A DNA stretch of 64,000 nt from Sorghum bicolor (GCF_000003195.3 NC_012873.2:47153166-47217165); one strand, 5' to 3'. Positions 43,283-54,136 are shown, counted from the first letter of the stretch. Notes: generated from the letters alone by a model not told the origin. Made by a program: numbers and translations.

Positions 43283-45346
43283 ATGAGCGGTTTCCAATTG
43301 CCGTCAAACTTCGTTGAAGATCCTGAGCAACTGTTGAGGAGAACTAGACGTCGTCAAGTTCCACCTCAAAGGTTCATCTCGAACCTGAATCCGTTAGAGG
43401 AAGGAGTATCTGCACCGGTTATCAAAGAAGCTATGGCCCAGAAGACCATCTCTGAGTACTCTGCGCCGTCGGCTGACAATGTCGCCACGGGTCCGCAGCT
43501 TAACTTGGGGGATGTGACTTTTGAGTTGAAGCCTGCGCTTATCAATATGGTGCAAGCCAATCCCTTCTGTGGAAAGCCACACGAAGATGCCAATGCCCAT
43601 CTCCAACACTTCTTGGAGGTGTGCGGCACCTTCACCATCAAGAATGTCGCCGCAGACGCCATCCGTCTTCGCCTCTTCCCATTCTCGTTATTGGGGAAGG
43701 CGAAGCAATGGTTCTACGCCAACAAGGGTGAAGTGACCACGTGGGAGAGGTGCGCCAATGCATTTCTCAAGAAGTTCTTTCCGATGGGCAAGACCAGCGC
43801 CCTTCGTGGAAAGATTTCCAGCTTCCAACAACAAGCGGATGAGACGATTCCCGAAGCATGGGAACGTCTGCAGGAGTACATTCGCGCCTGTCCTCATCAT
43901 GGGATAGAGGAGTGGCTCCTAATCCAAGGTTTCTACCATGGCCTGACCGGTTTGGCCCGTAGTCACCTTGATGCTGCCGCTGGAGGAGCATTCTTGCAAC
44001 ACAATGTCAAGGATGCCAAGGACCTCATTGAAAAGATGGTTATAAACCAAGGATGGAATGAGGAACGCCTCCAACCCAAGAGAAGAGGTGTCCATGCCTT
44101 GAAGGAGGTGGACATGCTCTCTGCTAAGATGGACCTCTTAATGAAGAAGATGGAAGAAAGTTCCAAGCAAGAGACCATTCAACCTTACGCCACTGCACGG
44201 GCCATTGAATCTGATTCATGGTGCGAAGTGTGCCGAGGAGATGATCATTCGGGAAACAATTGTCCCGAAACAAAGGAGGAAGTGAGCTTCATCAACAACA
44301 ACAACAATGGGTACCGGCCCCAACAACAGCAATGGAACTCGCGCCCCTTCTACCAAGGTAATCAAGGTAATGGTTACAATCAAAATTTCAATAATTCTTT
44401 TGGTAACCAACCTTCTCTTAGAGATCTTGTCTTAGGCCAATCTAAAATCAATGATAGCATTAACAAGAAAATGATGGCTAATGATAAGATCCTTGAAAAC
44501 TTAAGTGAAATGTTGGATAGCTTTAACTCTGCTATGAAAAATCAGTTGAGCTTTAACAAAATGCTAGAAACACAATTAGCTCAATTAGCAGCAGCTGTCC
44601 CATCCTTCGAGCAAGGTAAGATCCCAGGGAAACCTGAGGACCCAATTGAAGGAGTTAAACTAGTTACTACGAGGTTCGGTAAGCCTCCGGTACAATCCAA
44701 CTGGAGCTATCTTCTGGATTCGCCCTTCATCACCAAGAAAGACGACCCAGGCCTGCCGACCATCACCTGTGAGATCGGACCGCAAATCTTCCACAACGCC
44801 TTCTGCGACCTTGGATCGGGTGTCAACATCATGGCCAAGGTAACTTATGATAATTTGCTAGGGGGGCCTTTGCACCCCACATTTGTTCGTTTGCAGATGG
44901 CAGATCAGACGATCAGGTTCCCTGAGGGGTTGGCAAGGGACATACTGGTAAAGGTCCAAGACGACTACGTCCCTGCCGACTTCATCATTTTGGATATGGG
45001 ATCCAATAATGATGTCTCGATCATCTTGGGAAGGCCATTCCTCAACACGGTCAATGCAGTCATCTATGTGGGGTCCGGCCAGATTCACCTCCAATTCCCA
45101 GGATGGAAGGTAAAATGTCCATTCAATGGTTATAAAGCTAACATGCAGGTGAAGGACAAAGAACCTCCGACTAAGCCTCGCCACATCCGACGTCGAAGGG
45201 ACAAGAGAGGTAAGTCGGCCAAAAGGGCCGAAAAGAAAGAAGAGGAACCCGCTGAACCAAAAATCAATACCAAGCAAGTATGGCGGGAGAAAGAGGTGCA
45301 ATCAAGGTCCACGTCTCCGGGACCATCTGATGCACCCGAAGAATGA
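43283..45346 (+). CDS. gag: E5 gag-protease, unit 2 (intact)
   Basis: 687 residues, fully open. The basic N-terminus (RRTRRRQVPPQ) is followed by the capsid domain at about residues 90-240 (LLRLFPFSLLGKAKQWFY, KFFPMGKTSALRGKI, IPEAWERLQEYIRACPHHG). A knuckle CEVCRGDDHSGNNC (CX2CX4HX4C) is near residue 320, then an Asn/Gln-rich linker. The retropepsin-like domain has FCDLGSGVNIM (active-site triplet D-L-G rather than D-T/S-G) near residue 515 and SIILGRPFLNTV near 590. A basic/acidic tail (RRRRDKRGKSAKRAEKKEEE) ends the protein. Role: particle formation and self-processing. No RT follows. The D-L-G triplet leaves real protease activity uncertain. Confidence 0.9.
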   Translation: MSGFQLPSNFVEDPEQLLRRTRRRQVPPQRFISNLNPLEEGVSAPVIKEAMAQKTISEYSAPSADNVATGPQLNLGDVTFELKPALINMVQANPFCGKPHEDANAHLQHFLEVCGTFTIKNVAADAIRLRLFPFSLLGKAKQWFYANKGEVTTWERCANAFLKKFFPMGKTSALRGKISSFQQQADETIPEAWERLQEYIRACPHHGIEEWLLIQGFYHGLTGLARSHLDAAAGGAFLQHNVKDAKDLIEKMVINQGWNEERLQPKRRGVHALKEVDMLSAKMDLLMKKMEESSKQETIQPYATARAIESDSWCEVCRGDDHSGNNCPETKEEVSFINNNNNGYRPQQQQWNSRPFYQGNQGNGYNQNFNNSFGNQPSLRDLVLGQSKINDSINKKMMANDKILENLSEMLDSFNSAMKNQLSFNKMLETQLAQLAAAVPSFEQGKIPGKPEDPIEGVKLVTTRFGKPPVQSNWSYLLDSPFITKKDDPGLPTITCEIGPQIFHNAFCDLGSGVNIMAKVTYDNLLGGPLHPTFVRLQMADQTIRFPEGLARDILVKVQDDYVPADFIILDMGSNNDVSIILGRPFLNTVNAVIYVGSGQIHLQFPGWKVKCPFNGYKANMQVKDKEPPTKPRHIRRRRDKRGKSAKRAEKKEEEPAEPKINTKQVWREKEVQSRSTSPGPSDAPEE

Positions 45347-46440
45347 ACAAGATGGAGAGGTCCTGCTCTACGGACCTAAAACATGGAGCCCTTGCTGATA
45401 AGGTAAATCAGTAGTTATCCCATATTTATTTTTTGCATTTCAATTTCTACTATTCACTTTTCAATTGCATTCTTACTTTGAATTTTGCATATCTTATTTC
45501 GACAAAATGTTTAGCCATAATAAATAAAATCTTGAGAATAACTTGTCATAAAAATTTGAGCTGCTGGAGCTCCCAAAGGGGGGTCGCCCGACCCCACCTT
45601 GGGGCCCACTTCACCACATTTCAACCTTGCTAGTCATAGAGGTTCCAACCCAGCACTTGGATGCTCTGGGAGCTCCAATGTGGGGGTCGGCCGACCCCCA
45701 TATTGGCCCCACTTGCCTCCTGCTGGCCACCATTTGAATCACAATGGAGTCCTATGCTTGTAACACTAGCTAAAGTTTGAAAAAGAGTGGTCCCTTGATC
45801 CTTTACTTTAGTCATAAGATGCTCCTTTCATCTTTGATTCTTTTGGGACCACTCCACTAGCTTAAATTCTGCAAAGTGGTCACCTAGGCATGCTTGAGTG
45901 CTCCCATGGTCCATAGGAATCACTTTAGACATGTCTCCACTTTTGCCATTCATCTTTTACCTTTCACAAAGCACTAAAACAGGGAATCTCAGAAACAATT
46001 TGAAAACTTTTGGTCCACACCTAGCCTTTACTTTTCTGGACAATCAATGACACAATGTTTAAAGTGGAGGAGGGGCTAGGATGGGGGTCGGCCGACCCCC
46101 ATTTTGGACCATCTCTGCAAAATCTTGAAAGCATGCAGAATGGTTCCCTGTATAAAGCTAAGTTCAAATTCAAAGTGCTTCTAGGGGGGGTCGGCCGACC
46201 CCTATATTGTGGGTCCACTACTTGCCCTTCTCCCCCTATAAATACCACAGCATTGTGAGCTCAACTCCACACCCAAAACCACCAGAACCATTTCGAGCTC
46301 ACAATCCTTTCTCTTCTCTCTTTGTTACAAGCCATTTCTCAAGTTTAGTTTAGAAATAGTCATCAAAACAAAAACCCAAAAAGATTCCCCTTGCATAGTA
46401 GTAGTAGTAGGAGCTTGGTTTGCCTCACTTGTGTAGGAGG
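45347..46440 (+). other. E5 spacer, unit 2, with four palindromes and a TATA box
   Basis: Copy of 37717-38810 shifted by 7,630 bp, with no differences seen by eye. Palindromes at 45580, 45675, 46081 and 46187; TATA at 46237-46244. Confidence 0.85.
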
Positions 46441-47796
46441 ATGAAGAAGCATATCTTCGGCAAGTTCAAGAAAGCAAAGGGTGAGAGCTCTTCTCAAGGC
46501 TCTCACCATGCTCATGGAAGGGAGGAAGAAGAAGGTTACCATGGGATGGTACCCTACGAGCCTCCATCAAGGATGAGAGAGCCCGAGAGCGGCCTCATGT
46601 TAAGCCAAGAAGAGTTGCAAAGGTACTACATCATCCGAGAGGGTCTCTTCCTACACACTAGCATCATCGATCCGGACCTTTTGGCCCGCACAGGTATGGA
46701 TGTTGAATTCGATAAGGTGTTTAGAGCAATTGGTTGGAGTAGTTTTTGGCAAGTGCCTGAATTTGGAAAAGAATTGCTTGCTAAGGATTTTCTATGCACC
46801 CTAAAACTCACAAATAATGGAATATCTTTTCGCATGTGTGAGCAAGAACATCAATTAAATTGGAGTTTGCTAAACACTGCTTTAGGGTGTGAACATGAAT
46901 GTGAACTTGATCTAGATCATGCCACTAGAATGTTCGATAAATTTAGATTCTGGAAAGCAATTTCTGGCTCTAATGATTGTTCAAATCCTACTCCCATTGA
47001 AATCCATAATCCAACCTTGCGCTTTTTTCACTTCTGGATCATGTGCACTCTATATCCTGGCATGGGAACTGATACTTTAATTGATGATGAACTTAAAATT
47101 CTCTATGCCATGGTTAGTAAAATCAAGGTCTCCCCTGTGAAACTGCTAGTGAACTATTGGCTTAACTCTATTGAGTATGGGAAGCCCATCTATTTCACAT
47201 CCTTTATTACTCGAATAGCCGATACTTTTGGATTACTTGAATCACATTATTTTGAAGACATTGGCTATGTTAGAGGAGTGGTAGATGAGAACTTCTTTAT
47301 CAATGCTAACATGCTCATAAGAAATCCAAATGGTGAACTTAAAATGATTTATCCGGGCTATACAACCGAAATTCCTCTCCCATGTGCGAGGCGCCGGTTG
47401 TATGGGGTCCGCACACTTACCATTAGACTAGCCCAAGTGGCAAGTCCAGATATTGCAGGGACACGCAGGGTGACAAGAAGGATGATGCAAGCCGCCAAGA
47501 TGGAGCAAGGAGGATCCTCGCACCATGACGTTGAAGAGGGTGATGAAGCGATGTCAGTGGATGCTTCAGACTCCATGGGTCTACCTCCACAACGCACTCC
47601 ACGCCCAAGGGACAGGGCTAGGCGTCACCAGCCCACAGGTATGGACAGTCTCATTAATGACATGGGCGAATTGCAGATTGGGCAAGAAGCAACATTGCAA
47701 CTGGCGTTACAAAACGGCCAACATATCCGACGTGTGCGAGAGGAAGACGCACAACGCTGGGCTGGATGGTACCAGAATTTCCCGCCACCACAGTGA
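46441..47796 (+). CDS. E5 ATHILA-ORF1-like protein, unit 2
   Basis: 451 residues, fully open, identical to unit 1 except Asp for Glu at the codon covering 46788. It has the same TATA and leader arrangement upstream. Two intact copies in one locus fit either continued selection or simply the very recent duplication. The youth of the tandem means conservation here is not evidence of function. Confidence 0.8.
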   Translation: MKKHIFGKFKKAKGESSSQGSHHAHGREEEEGYHGMVPYEPPSRMREPESGLMLSQEELQRYYIIREGLFLHTSIIDPDLLARTGMDVEFDKVFRAIGWSSFWQVPEFGKELLAKDFLCTLKLTNNGISFRMCEQEHQLNWSLLNTALGCEHECELDLDHATRMFDKFRFWKAISGSNDCSNPTPIEIHNPTLRFFHFWIMCTLYPGMGTDTLIDDELKILYAMVSKIKVSPVKLLVNYWLNSIEYGKPIYFTSFITRIADTFGLLESHYFEDIGYVRGVVDENFFINANMLIRNPNGELKMIYPGYTTEIPLPCARRRLYGVRTLTIRLAQVASPDIAGTRRVTRRMMQAAKMEQGGSSHHDVEEGDEAMSVDASDSMGLPPQRTPRPRDRARRHQPTGMDSLINDMGELQIGQEATLQLALQNGQHIRRVREEDAQRWAGWYQNFPPPQ

Positions 47797-49184
47797 GCGA
47801 AGATCTAGCTTGGGGGAGATCCTCTCCCCCACTAAGGTAAGTATTCTATCCTATTTATTTTCATGCATTTTATCATTCTTACTTAAAAAAAATAAAAAAA
47901 AATAAATAAATATTTATTAGCATTTCCCTTTAGCATATATGCTTCATGTATGTTTATATCCCTCATGGAAATGATGACTAGTTGCTTGTTAATGTTTCTC
48001 TAGTACCTAGTATACAACTTAGTATTTCTCTAAGTATGGATCACTTAGCTCACTTAAACTGCCATGAACCTAAAAACTTTGTGGGTTGCAAGTGCTAGAA
48101 CTAAGTCTAAGTTGTTGTGGGACATGAGATAGTAAGACAAGAGCTACTATAATATTTTTCTAAGCATGCATGATTATCAGAGATTTATTCTTAAAATGAT
48201 CAAAACCTTAATTGTTCCTCAATGGTGATGAATTCCTACCACAGCCATATCTACTTTACATAATTGCAACCTTTCCACATAAGCTATTTGCTTTGGGTTG
48301 AGTGTCGTCAAGTCTTGTTGACCCTTGTTAAGAGACTTTTCATGCTCCTAAGATCAAGATCACGTACACACCACATATATATATGCTGCTTCTACACTGG
48401 AAGTACGCAACCACATGTATTTCGCATCCACTAAATAGGTTGCTCCATACTCTAAATGTTAGAACATCTCTCTAAGCATTATTTGGTAAATGAGACATCA
48501 AAAGGCTAGGCAAAATGAAATAAAAAGATGGACATGTGCAAGTCCACAGAAAAAGAAAATTGAGCACATGAAAGCTCATATATAAAAAAAATGCTAGCCA
48601 TGTCTCAATACATAGAGAGTCTATCAAATAAAGGAGCAACCTAGTCCACCATATATCACACTTGCACATCTTGATCTGGGAGTATGACACTTCTCTTCAA
48701 GGATCCGAGCTTTGACTTCGCAATATATGCAAAGTAAGTATGCTATCTCCTTTCATCCCTACCTTGAACTCCACATAAGCCTTTTAGAAATAGGATGAAA
48801 TAGAGAAGGCAACTCTTACCATATGCCTTGGTGAGGAATCATACACCATTTGAGTGACATGAGAGAACCATAAGAGGAACATTTAAGCTTTCTTTTGAAA
48901 ATATCACAAAACCTCTGATATGAAACTTGCTAAGAATGAGAAAGTTAGTGCTCAAGTCAAACTGTTCTGTCTCTCAACCACCTAAGACAAAGGAAAAGCC
49001 ATAAGCCCCATAAGGGACTAAGGTAATAGGGGTAAGTTTACATAGCTAAATTTTTCATGCAAAGAGAAGAACTTTGTTGTACACATGGTACTCTTGAAAT
49101 GTGAACATAGTAACAATACCTGATCCACCGAGGCTAAGTTTGATTGTTTGCTCGGGACGAGCAAAGGTTAAGCTTGGGGGATCT
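47797..49184 (+). other. E5 3' untranslated region and polypurine tract, unit 2
   Basis: Copy of 40167-41554; PPT AGCTTGGGGG at 49171-49180 before LTR C. Confidence 0.8.
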
Positions 49185-50770
49185 TGTTGACGGTGGATAT
49201 ACCATAGAAATCCACATACAAAACACCGTCAACATGCCTCGGTTGCAAGGGGAAATGACATGACATGAACATATTTTATCCATAACTAGTTCCACTTGTA
49301 CTCTTAGCTTGTTTATGCAGGAACAACAAATTCAAGACATTATTTGACAAAGCCAACATCAGAATCATCAAGAGGAGATCGAGGGGACAACAGGTGACAC
49401 CCTGGGCCCACAGGGAGGGGGTCGCCCGACCCCTCTTTGGTGGGAGCCAGGTGTGCCACCTAGTCCACCGACATAAGGGACCCCTGTGGACACTGCTGGT
49501 GGGCCCAGAGGCCCAGAAGTGGGGTCGCCCGACCCCACATCAAAGGCGGTTCCACGGTCGGTGGCCTCCCACCGACCTTCCCCACATGTCCCACATGTTG
49601 ATTTGCCCCTGCCGTTGATCAAATGGCGGTTGTGAGGTCGGTTTGATCCAAGGGTGGAGAGAAGATGTCACGCGGATCGATGACGTGGCGATGGAGTAAC
49701 CCCTACTCCATCTCCCTCTATAAAAGGCAGCCTCCACCCTTCATTTCAAGTGTGCAATTCCAAGGCCAAGTGCATTACAAGTTCCAAGCATACAAGTAGA
49801 GTAGTAGTTAGTCTAGAGTGGGAGTTAGAGTCGAGTCGAGCGAAGCTCGGGGTCTCCGGAGTCGTCTTCTGGAGAGTCTGGTATAGCTCTTGTACCTTTC
49901 TACTTTTGTAAGACTTTCCTTTTATTAATATATTATTCTTACTTTACTTTACTGAGTTCTTACTTAGTGCAAGTCTTTTAGTCTTGTTGTGCATTTACTT
50001 TAGTAATATAGTTGTCTTAGTGAAGTTAGTGACCTGTAACCACTCCTGTGTGTGCATCATCGTCCTATCTTGTATAGGAGCTCTAGCTAGCTGCAACTAG
50101 TTAGAGTTGTAGGATTAAGTGTGAGCGTGGTGCTCATACTTAAGATTACCTTTGATTACCGCTGGCTTGAACGGAAAGTAGGAGCGCACTCCCTAGTAGG
50201 TGACAGATCGTGGGCGGCATTAGGTTCTCCTCACGTACAGGCTAGTTCTTAAAAGGTAAGGCGTCCATAAGCCCAATAGTCGCTTTCGGTAAGGGGTTAG
50301 GTGAAAAACCTTCTAAGCGTCTTACCAGCTCGGCTATCCCTCGCACACAGTTAGTAAGGCTCTAGCGTAGTTAAGGCAATTATCTATTAAAGTAAGTCAC
50401 AGAAGTCAAGTTAGATACATAGGAGTCCTTTACTCACTCGTTGTCCTCCCACCTAGCTAACTCTACCATTTACCTTTAGCATAGGACCTTGGATTCACCA
50501 CTACCCTTCCTATTCGTTATTTACCACCCTTATTCACTAGTTGATACTAGACAACTCAAGGAATCTCATTCCCCTTTTTGTTAAACACACTTAGCCGCTT
50601 TCCCTTGGGAAAATATAAATTACGATACCTTGGAATACTCCTTGGTGAAGTGCTACAGCGGTACATTCTGTGCGCTTGCGGAATTATCCAATAGTAAATA
50701 GAGTTACCCTACCAGGGCACTTCTGGCGCCGTCGCCGGATATCCGGTGGTTGCGTTAAGAAGTGTCAACA
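49185..50770 (+). repeat. E5 LTR C (third)
   Basis: 1,586 bp, the extra base being a G in the PBS-like decoy at about 50738. Otherwise it differs from A at two positions. TATA at 49719-49727. Confidence 0.95.
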
Positions 50771-50775
50771 ACTGT
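50771..50775. repeat. TSD of E5, right (actgt)
   Basis: Follows the CA of the third LTR. It shows that the whole 16.8-kb three-LTR array occupies a single insertion site. Confidence 0.93.
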
Positions 50776-52027
50776 ACCTGCTGCAGAGATCGACGGCAAC
50801 TTTGAGCTCAAGCCTGGACTTATCAACATGGTGCAATCCAACCAGTTCTGTGAGAAGGCATGCGAAGATGCTAGTGCTCATCTCCAACACTTCCTAGAGA
50901 TTTGCAACACATTCACCATATCAGGAGTCCCCAGAGATGCTATACTACTTCGCCTCTTCCCATTCTCACTGTTGGGGAGAGCGAAGTAGTGGTTCTACGC
51001 TACAAAGGAGAAGAATACTACGTGGGCACTCTGCTCCACAAACTTTCTGGCTAAGTTCTTTCCCATGGGCAAGACCAATGCTCTCCGTGGGAAAATTACA
51101 AGTTTTCAGCAACAACATGATGAATCCGTTCCAGAAGCATGGGAGCGCTTCCAAGACTACATCCTAGAATGTCCCCATCATGGAATGGAGAGTTGGCTAC
51201 TGATGCAGACGTTTTATCATGGGCTCGGCAACAGTGCCCGAGAGACCATGGATGCTGCAGCTGGAGGAGCATTCCTATCACTTACCATATCACAACCCAC
51301 AGCTCTTGTGGAGAAGATGGCGTCCAACCAATGCTGGAATGAAGAGAGGACCCAGACATGCAAGAAAGGTGGAGGTATGCATCAGCTCAAGGAGGTAGAC
51401 ATGCTGTCTGCAAAGCTAGACCTACTCATGAAGAAGCTCGAAGATAGAGCTGGAGATAAGAAAGAAGTTATGCACATCTACGACTCTCACATGACTTGTG
51501 AGGAGTGTGGAGATACTGGACACTCAGGCAATCACTGCCCTGAGATGCTTGAGGATGTGAACTACATCATCATCATCAACAACAACAACAACTACAACCG
51601 TCCTCAACAAAATCAAGGTTAGAATCAACAAAGACCTAACTACTCAGGTAATTATCAAGGTAATAATTCTTACAACAATAATAATAATTTTCCACCTCTG
51701 AGAGAGTTAGTGTCTAATCAAGGAAAGTTAATGGATAACCTATCTAAGAAATTGGCATCTAATGATAAAATGCTAGAAAATATAAATAATAGAATGTTTA
51801 ATTTCTCTACTGCCATCGAGAATCAAATTAGCTTTAATAAAATGATTGAATCTGAGTTAAATCAAATAGCTGCTGCTGTTCCTGCTACTAACCCCGGTAT
51901 ACCATCACAACCGGAAGGATTAGAATCTGCAAATCTTGTAGACATGTTTGATGCAGGTAACTACTGGAGTAACCCTATCACTGAAGTTACTACTAACCTT
52001 CTGCCGGTCAAGAGAGGCGATCTATGA
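50776..52027 (+). pseudogene. gag: E4 gag, main part after E5
   Basis: This continues the gag of 33710. It carries FELKPGLINMVQSNQFC, the capsid core (LLRLFPFSLLG, TNFLAKFFPMGKTNALRGKI, ESVPEAWERFQDYI), a knuckle CEECGDTGHSGNHC (CX2CX4HX4C) and an Asn-rich linker. It is closely homologous to E5 gag. In-frame TAGs at 50987-50989 and 51620-51622 both fall where E5 or family relatives have Gln, and the frame ends at 52025-52027. Non-functional. Confidence 0.85.
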
Positions 52028-52276
52028 CGCCCTGTCATACCGATCTCCATCGGCACGGTGGACTTCCCAGAAGCACTCTGAGACTTTGGCTCCAGCGTCA
52101 ACATTATGCCTAGGGTACTCTATGAAAAATTCTTTACATATCCTTTATTAGAAACAACCATGTGTTTGCAGTTTGCAGATTAGATGATAAGTTTTCCAAA
52201 AGAAATATTGAAGAACCTTACAAAGAGACCGGTAATGATGAGAGGGCATCCATCATCTTAGGGAGGCCATTCTTGA
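52028..52276 (+). pseudogene. E4 protease remnant, truncated by E6
   Basis: In another register the segment reads RPVIPISIG, DFGSSVNIMPRVLYEKFF, LETTMCLQFAD and, after further breaks, ASIILGRPFL, which is the Athila-type retropepsin core. It has TGA and TAG (52181-52183) stops and a deletion. The CACTA terminus begins right after GRPFL. Confidence 0.75.
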
Positions 52277-52290
52277 CACTACAAGAAATC
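52277..52290 (+). repeat. CACTA terminal inverted repeat, left end
   Basis: CACTACAAGAAATC; the inverted partner is expected beyond 64000. Confidence 0.9.
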
Positions 52291-52767
52291 TGATTATTTA
52301 TGACAGAATACCTCGTGACGGTGGCTGGTTTTGTCATATAATGTACTTTTTTATGACGGGAAAAATTTGTGTCGTCTCAAGTAGAGGAGAGGCCATTTGT
52401 TAGTGACGACCTGGTTTTTGTTGTCACATAAAGTCATCAAATATTGTCACAATTGTCCGGCCCTGTGAGACGATTGATAGTTCAGTTTTTGGTGACGCTG
52501 GGGCCTGTCTTTTTATGACTGTTTAGCGTTGTCATGTGTTTGTAATTCAATAATTGAGGCCAAACCCCCTTGCTGGTGGACCCAAGCATTGACCAATTGT
52601 GATATTTTGTGATATGCGTGCACTTGGCATGAACCGTGGGCATTTCATTTCCGATATTCAATAACAAGATAATGTACAAATATTTGAGATTAGATTAAAA
52701 AAAGTGCAGTTGAAGCCAGATCCTTAAAGGGTACCACACATAGTTTCATCACCACATTCCCACATCA

Positions 52768-52816
<49 letters not shown>

Positions 52817-53239
52817 CAGTTCAAGCCATAACCTTAAAGGGTACCATACCACCCATGGTTTCATCCTAGATTAACTATGCCCGCTTGGGCTAACAAAAGT
52901 CCATCAGTGGCATACCACTTGGGCTAACAAAAGTCAATCATCGGTCACATCATTAATTAGTTCACAAAAGTCATCAGTGCCACAGCTAGCTAGGTAACAT
53001 CCATCACTTTGCCTTCTTGTGCGGTTCGTCCACCTTCTTCTTCTTGATGTCGTCCTTGACCAGTTGAGTGAGGTCATCAACCTTCCAAGTGAGAGCAGTA
53101 ATGCTCTGCTTCAGGGGTCGGGTCACACTTTCCATAGCGCTTATGAGCGCTGGTTGAGTCATCACAAAGCTGCTAACATGGTACTACAAATGGACAAGAT
53201 GAACATGTTATAGTACTGTGCTGAAAACAACAACAAATA
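52291..53239. other. CACTA subterminal region with (TA)n and short direct repeats
   Basis: No gene. It has repeated TTATGAC-type motifs to about 52540. GTGCAGTT(G/C)AAGCCA followed by CCTTAAAGGGTACCA occurs at about 52705 and 52815, on either side of a (TA)n microsatellite (52770-52813). GGGCTAACAAAAGTC is duplicated at about 52886 and 52922. Confidence 0.7.
52770..52813. repeat. (TA)n microsatellite
   Basis: About 44 bp of almost uninterrupted TA. Confidence 0.95.
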
Positions 53240-53243
53240 CATT

Positions 53244-53311
53244 CTGGCGCATTGGTTAAGTGATGAGCCTGTTGAGCATGAGGTCTCTGGTTCGAGCCCC
53301 GTTGGTGGGCA
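53244..53311 (+). other. tRNA-like/SINE-head motif 1
   Basis: A-box-like TGGTTAAGTGA (53253) and B box GGTTCGAGCCC (53289-53299), 36 bp apart, then a T run at 53312-53318. The T-arm does not pair fully, so it is not a functional tRNA gene. Confidence 0.5.
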
Positions 53312-53395
53312 TTTTTTTGGGTTTTGATGATTTAACGTTGGATTGCCTTTTTATATTTATAAATTAAGTGCATGACTCCAACAAACCCTCTATTC

Positions 53396-53460
53396 CAGCG
53401 CAATGGTTAAGGCACAACTATATGAAGCCCGTGGTCTACGGTTCGAGCCCCATCGGGGCC
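53396..53460 (+). other. tRNA-like/SINE-head motif 2
   Basis: A-box-like TGGTTAAGGC (53404) and B box GGTTCGAGCCC (53440-53450), again 36 bp apart, then T9 at 53461-53469. It lies 151 bp from motif 1 with a similar 5' end. The stems are imperfect. Confidence 0.5.
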
Positions 53461-53469
53461 TTTTTTTTT

Positions 53470-54136
53470 GGTGAATTTTTTTATGCTTTTTTTCCTACCG
53501 TTTTATTCCTCCTGTTGCTCAGTACTTATCCCCACTCCTCTTCCCGTTGCTCTGTACTCTGCTCACTCATCTCTTCCCCAGCACATCGCCCGTACTCCTC
53601 TTTCTCCAGCACATCGCCGGCGGTGAGGGAGGCGAGCACTTGCGCAGGTGGGGCTCGAAGCTTAGCTAGGTAGACAGTGGCAGCTCCCCCTCCCCCCAAG
53701 GTGCGGCGCGGCGGCTGTACCCTAGCTGGGCGGTGCAGCACGTCGACCGGCCGGCGGAGCAGGCATCGATCTCTGGGTACCACCACGCTCCAGCTCCCCA
53801 GGTGCTCATCTCTGGGTCCTATGCTGCTGCCCTCTGGCAATGGCGCCCTCATCCCTCCCCTCCCCTCCCCTCCCCCCTCTGGCAATGGCGCCCTCATTCC
53901 TCCCTGTTTCTCTTGGTCATGAAATGTGCATGTCTTTGTAATTAAGGTATAAATATTGTCCTTGCTCTGCAATGACAGGGGTCTAAGCCCTTTTACTCAA
54001 AAAATAGTAGTTGTTCTTGTATTTAATTTACCTGAGCTCAAGTCCAAGCTAGTGGTGCTGCATGTTGTAGCTATTTTAAGCTTATTTCCAATGTTTGTCG
54101 ATGAACTAATGAGCCCATGTCTCTCAATCAGGCGTC
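53470..54136 (+). other. GC-rich then AT-rich upstream region of the GRF gene
   Basis: About 53570-53920 is GC-rich, with CTCTGGCAATGGCGCCCTCAT present twice in near-identical form (53831 and 53877) and a pyrimidine run. This is a likely promoter/5' UTR, but no TATA is certain. No convincing ORF. Confidence 0.4.

Larger units (their letters stand above)
33925..50770 (+). mobile_element. E5: pol-less Athila derivative in tandem form (LTR-int-LTR-int-LTR)
   Basis: Three LTRs (33925-35509, 41555-43139, 49185-50770) flank two internal regions of 6,045 bp each. The repeat period is 7,630 bp twice over, and one TSD pair brackets the whole. Each internal region has an Asp-tRNA PBS, a gag-protease ORF, a spacer rich in palindromes, an ATHILA-ORF1-like gene, a long 3' UTR and a polypurine tract. 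No RT, RNase H or integrase is present. This resembles the TR-GAG class of non-autonomous LTR elements, here with protease and an extra ORF, so pol must come in trans. The internal copies differ at seven positions by eye, so the tandem form is very recent. Confidence 0.92.
31898..52276 (+). mobile_element. E4: degenerate Athila-type retrotransposon (5' part), containing E5
   Basis: It has a 5' LTR of 1,651 bp, a PBS matching Asp-tRNA, and gag that begins at 33710, is cut by E5 at 33924/33925, and resumes at 50776 into a protease remnant. E6 (CACTA) cuts the protease at 52277, and the rest lies beyond the window. Many nonsense and frameshift changes show it is the oldest intact-order element here, apart from E0. 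Without E5 and one TSD the gag frame is continuous across the site. Confidence 0.85.

Noticed and set aside
53244..53460. Functional tRNA genes
   Set aside because: The B boxes are perfect but the T-arm and acceptor stems do not pair well, so they are reported only as tRNA-like motifs.
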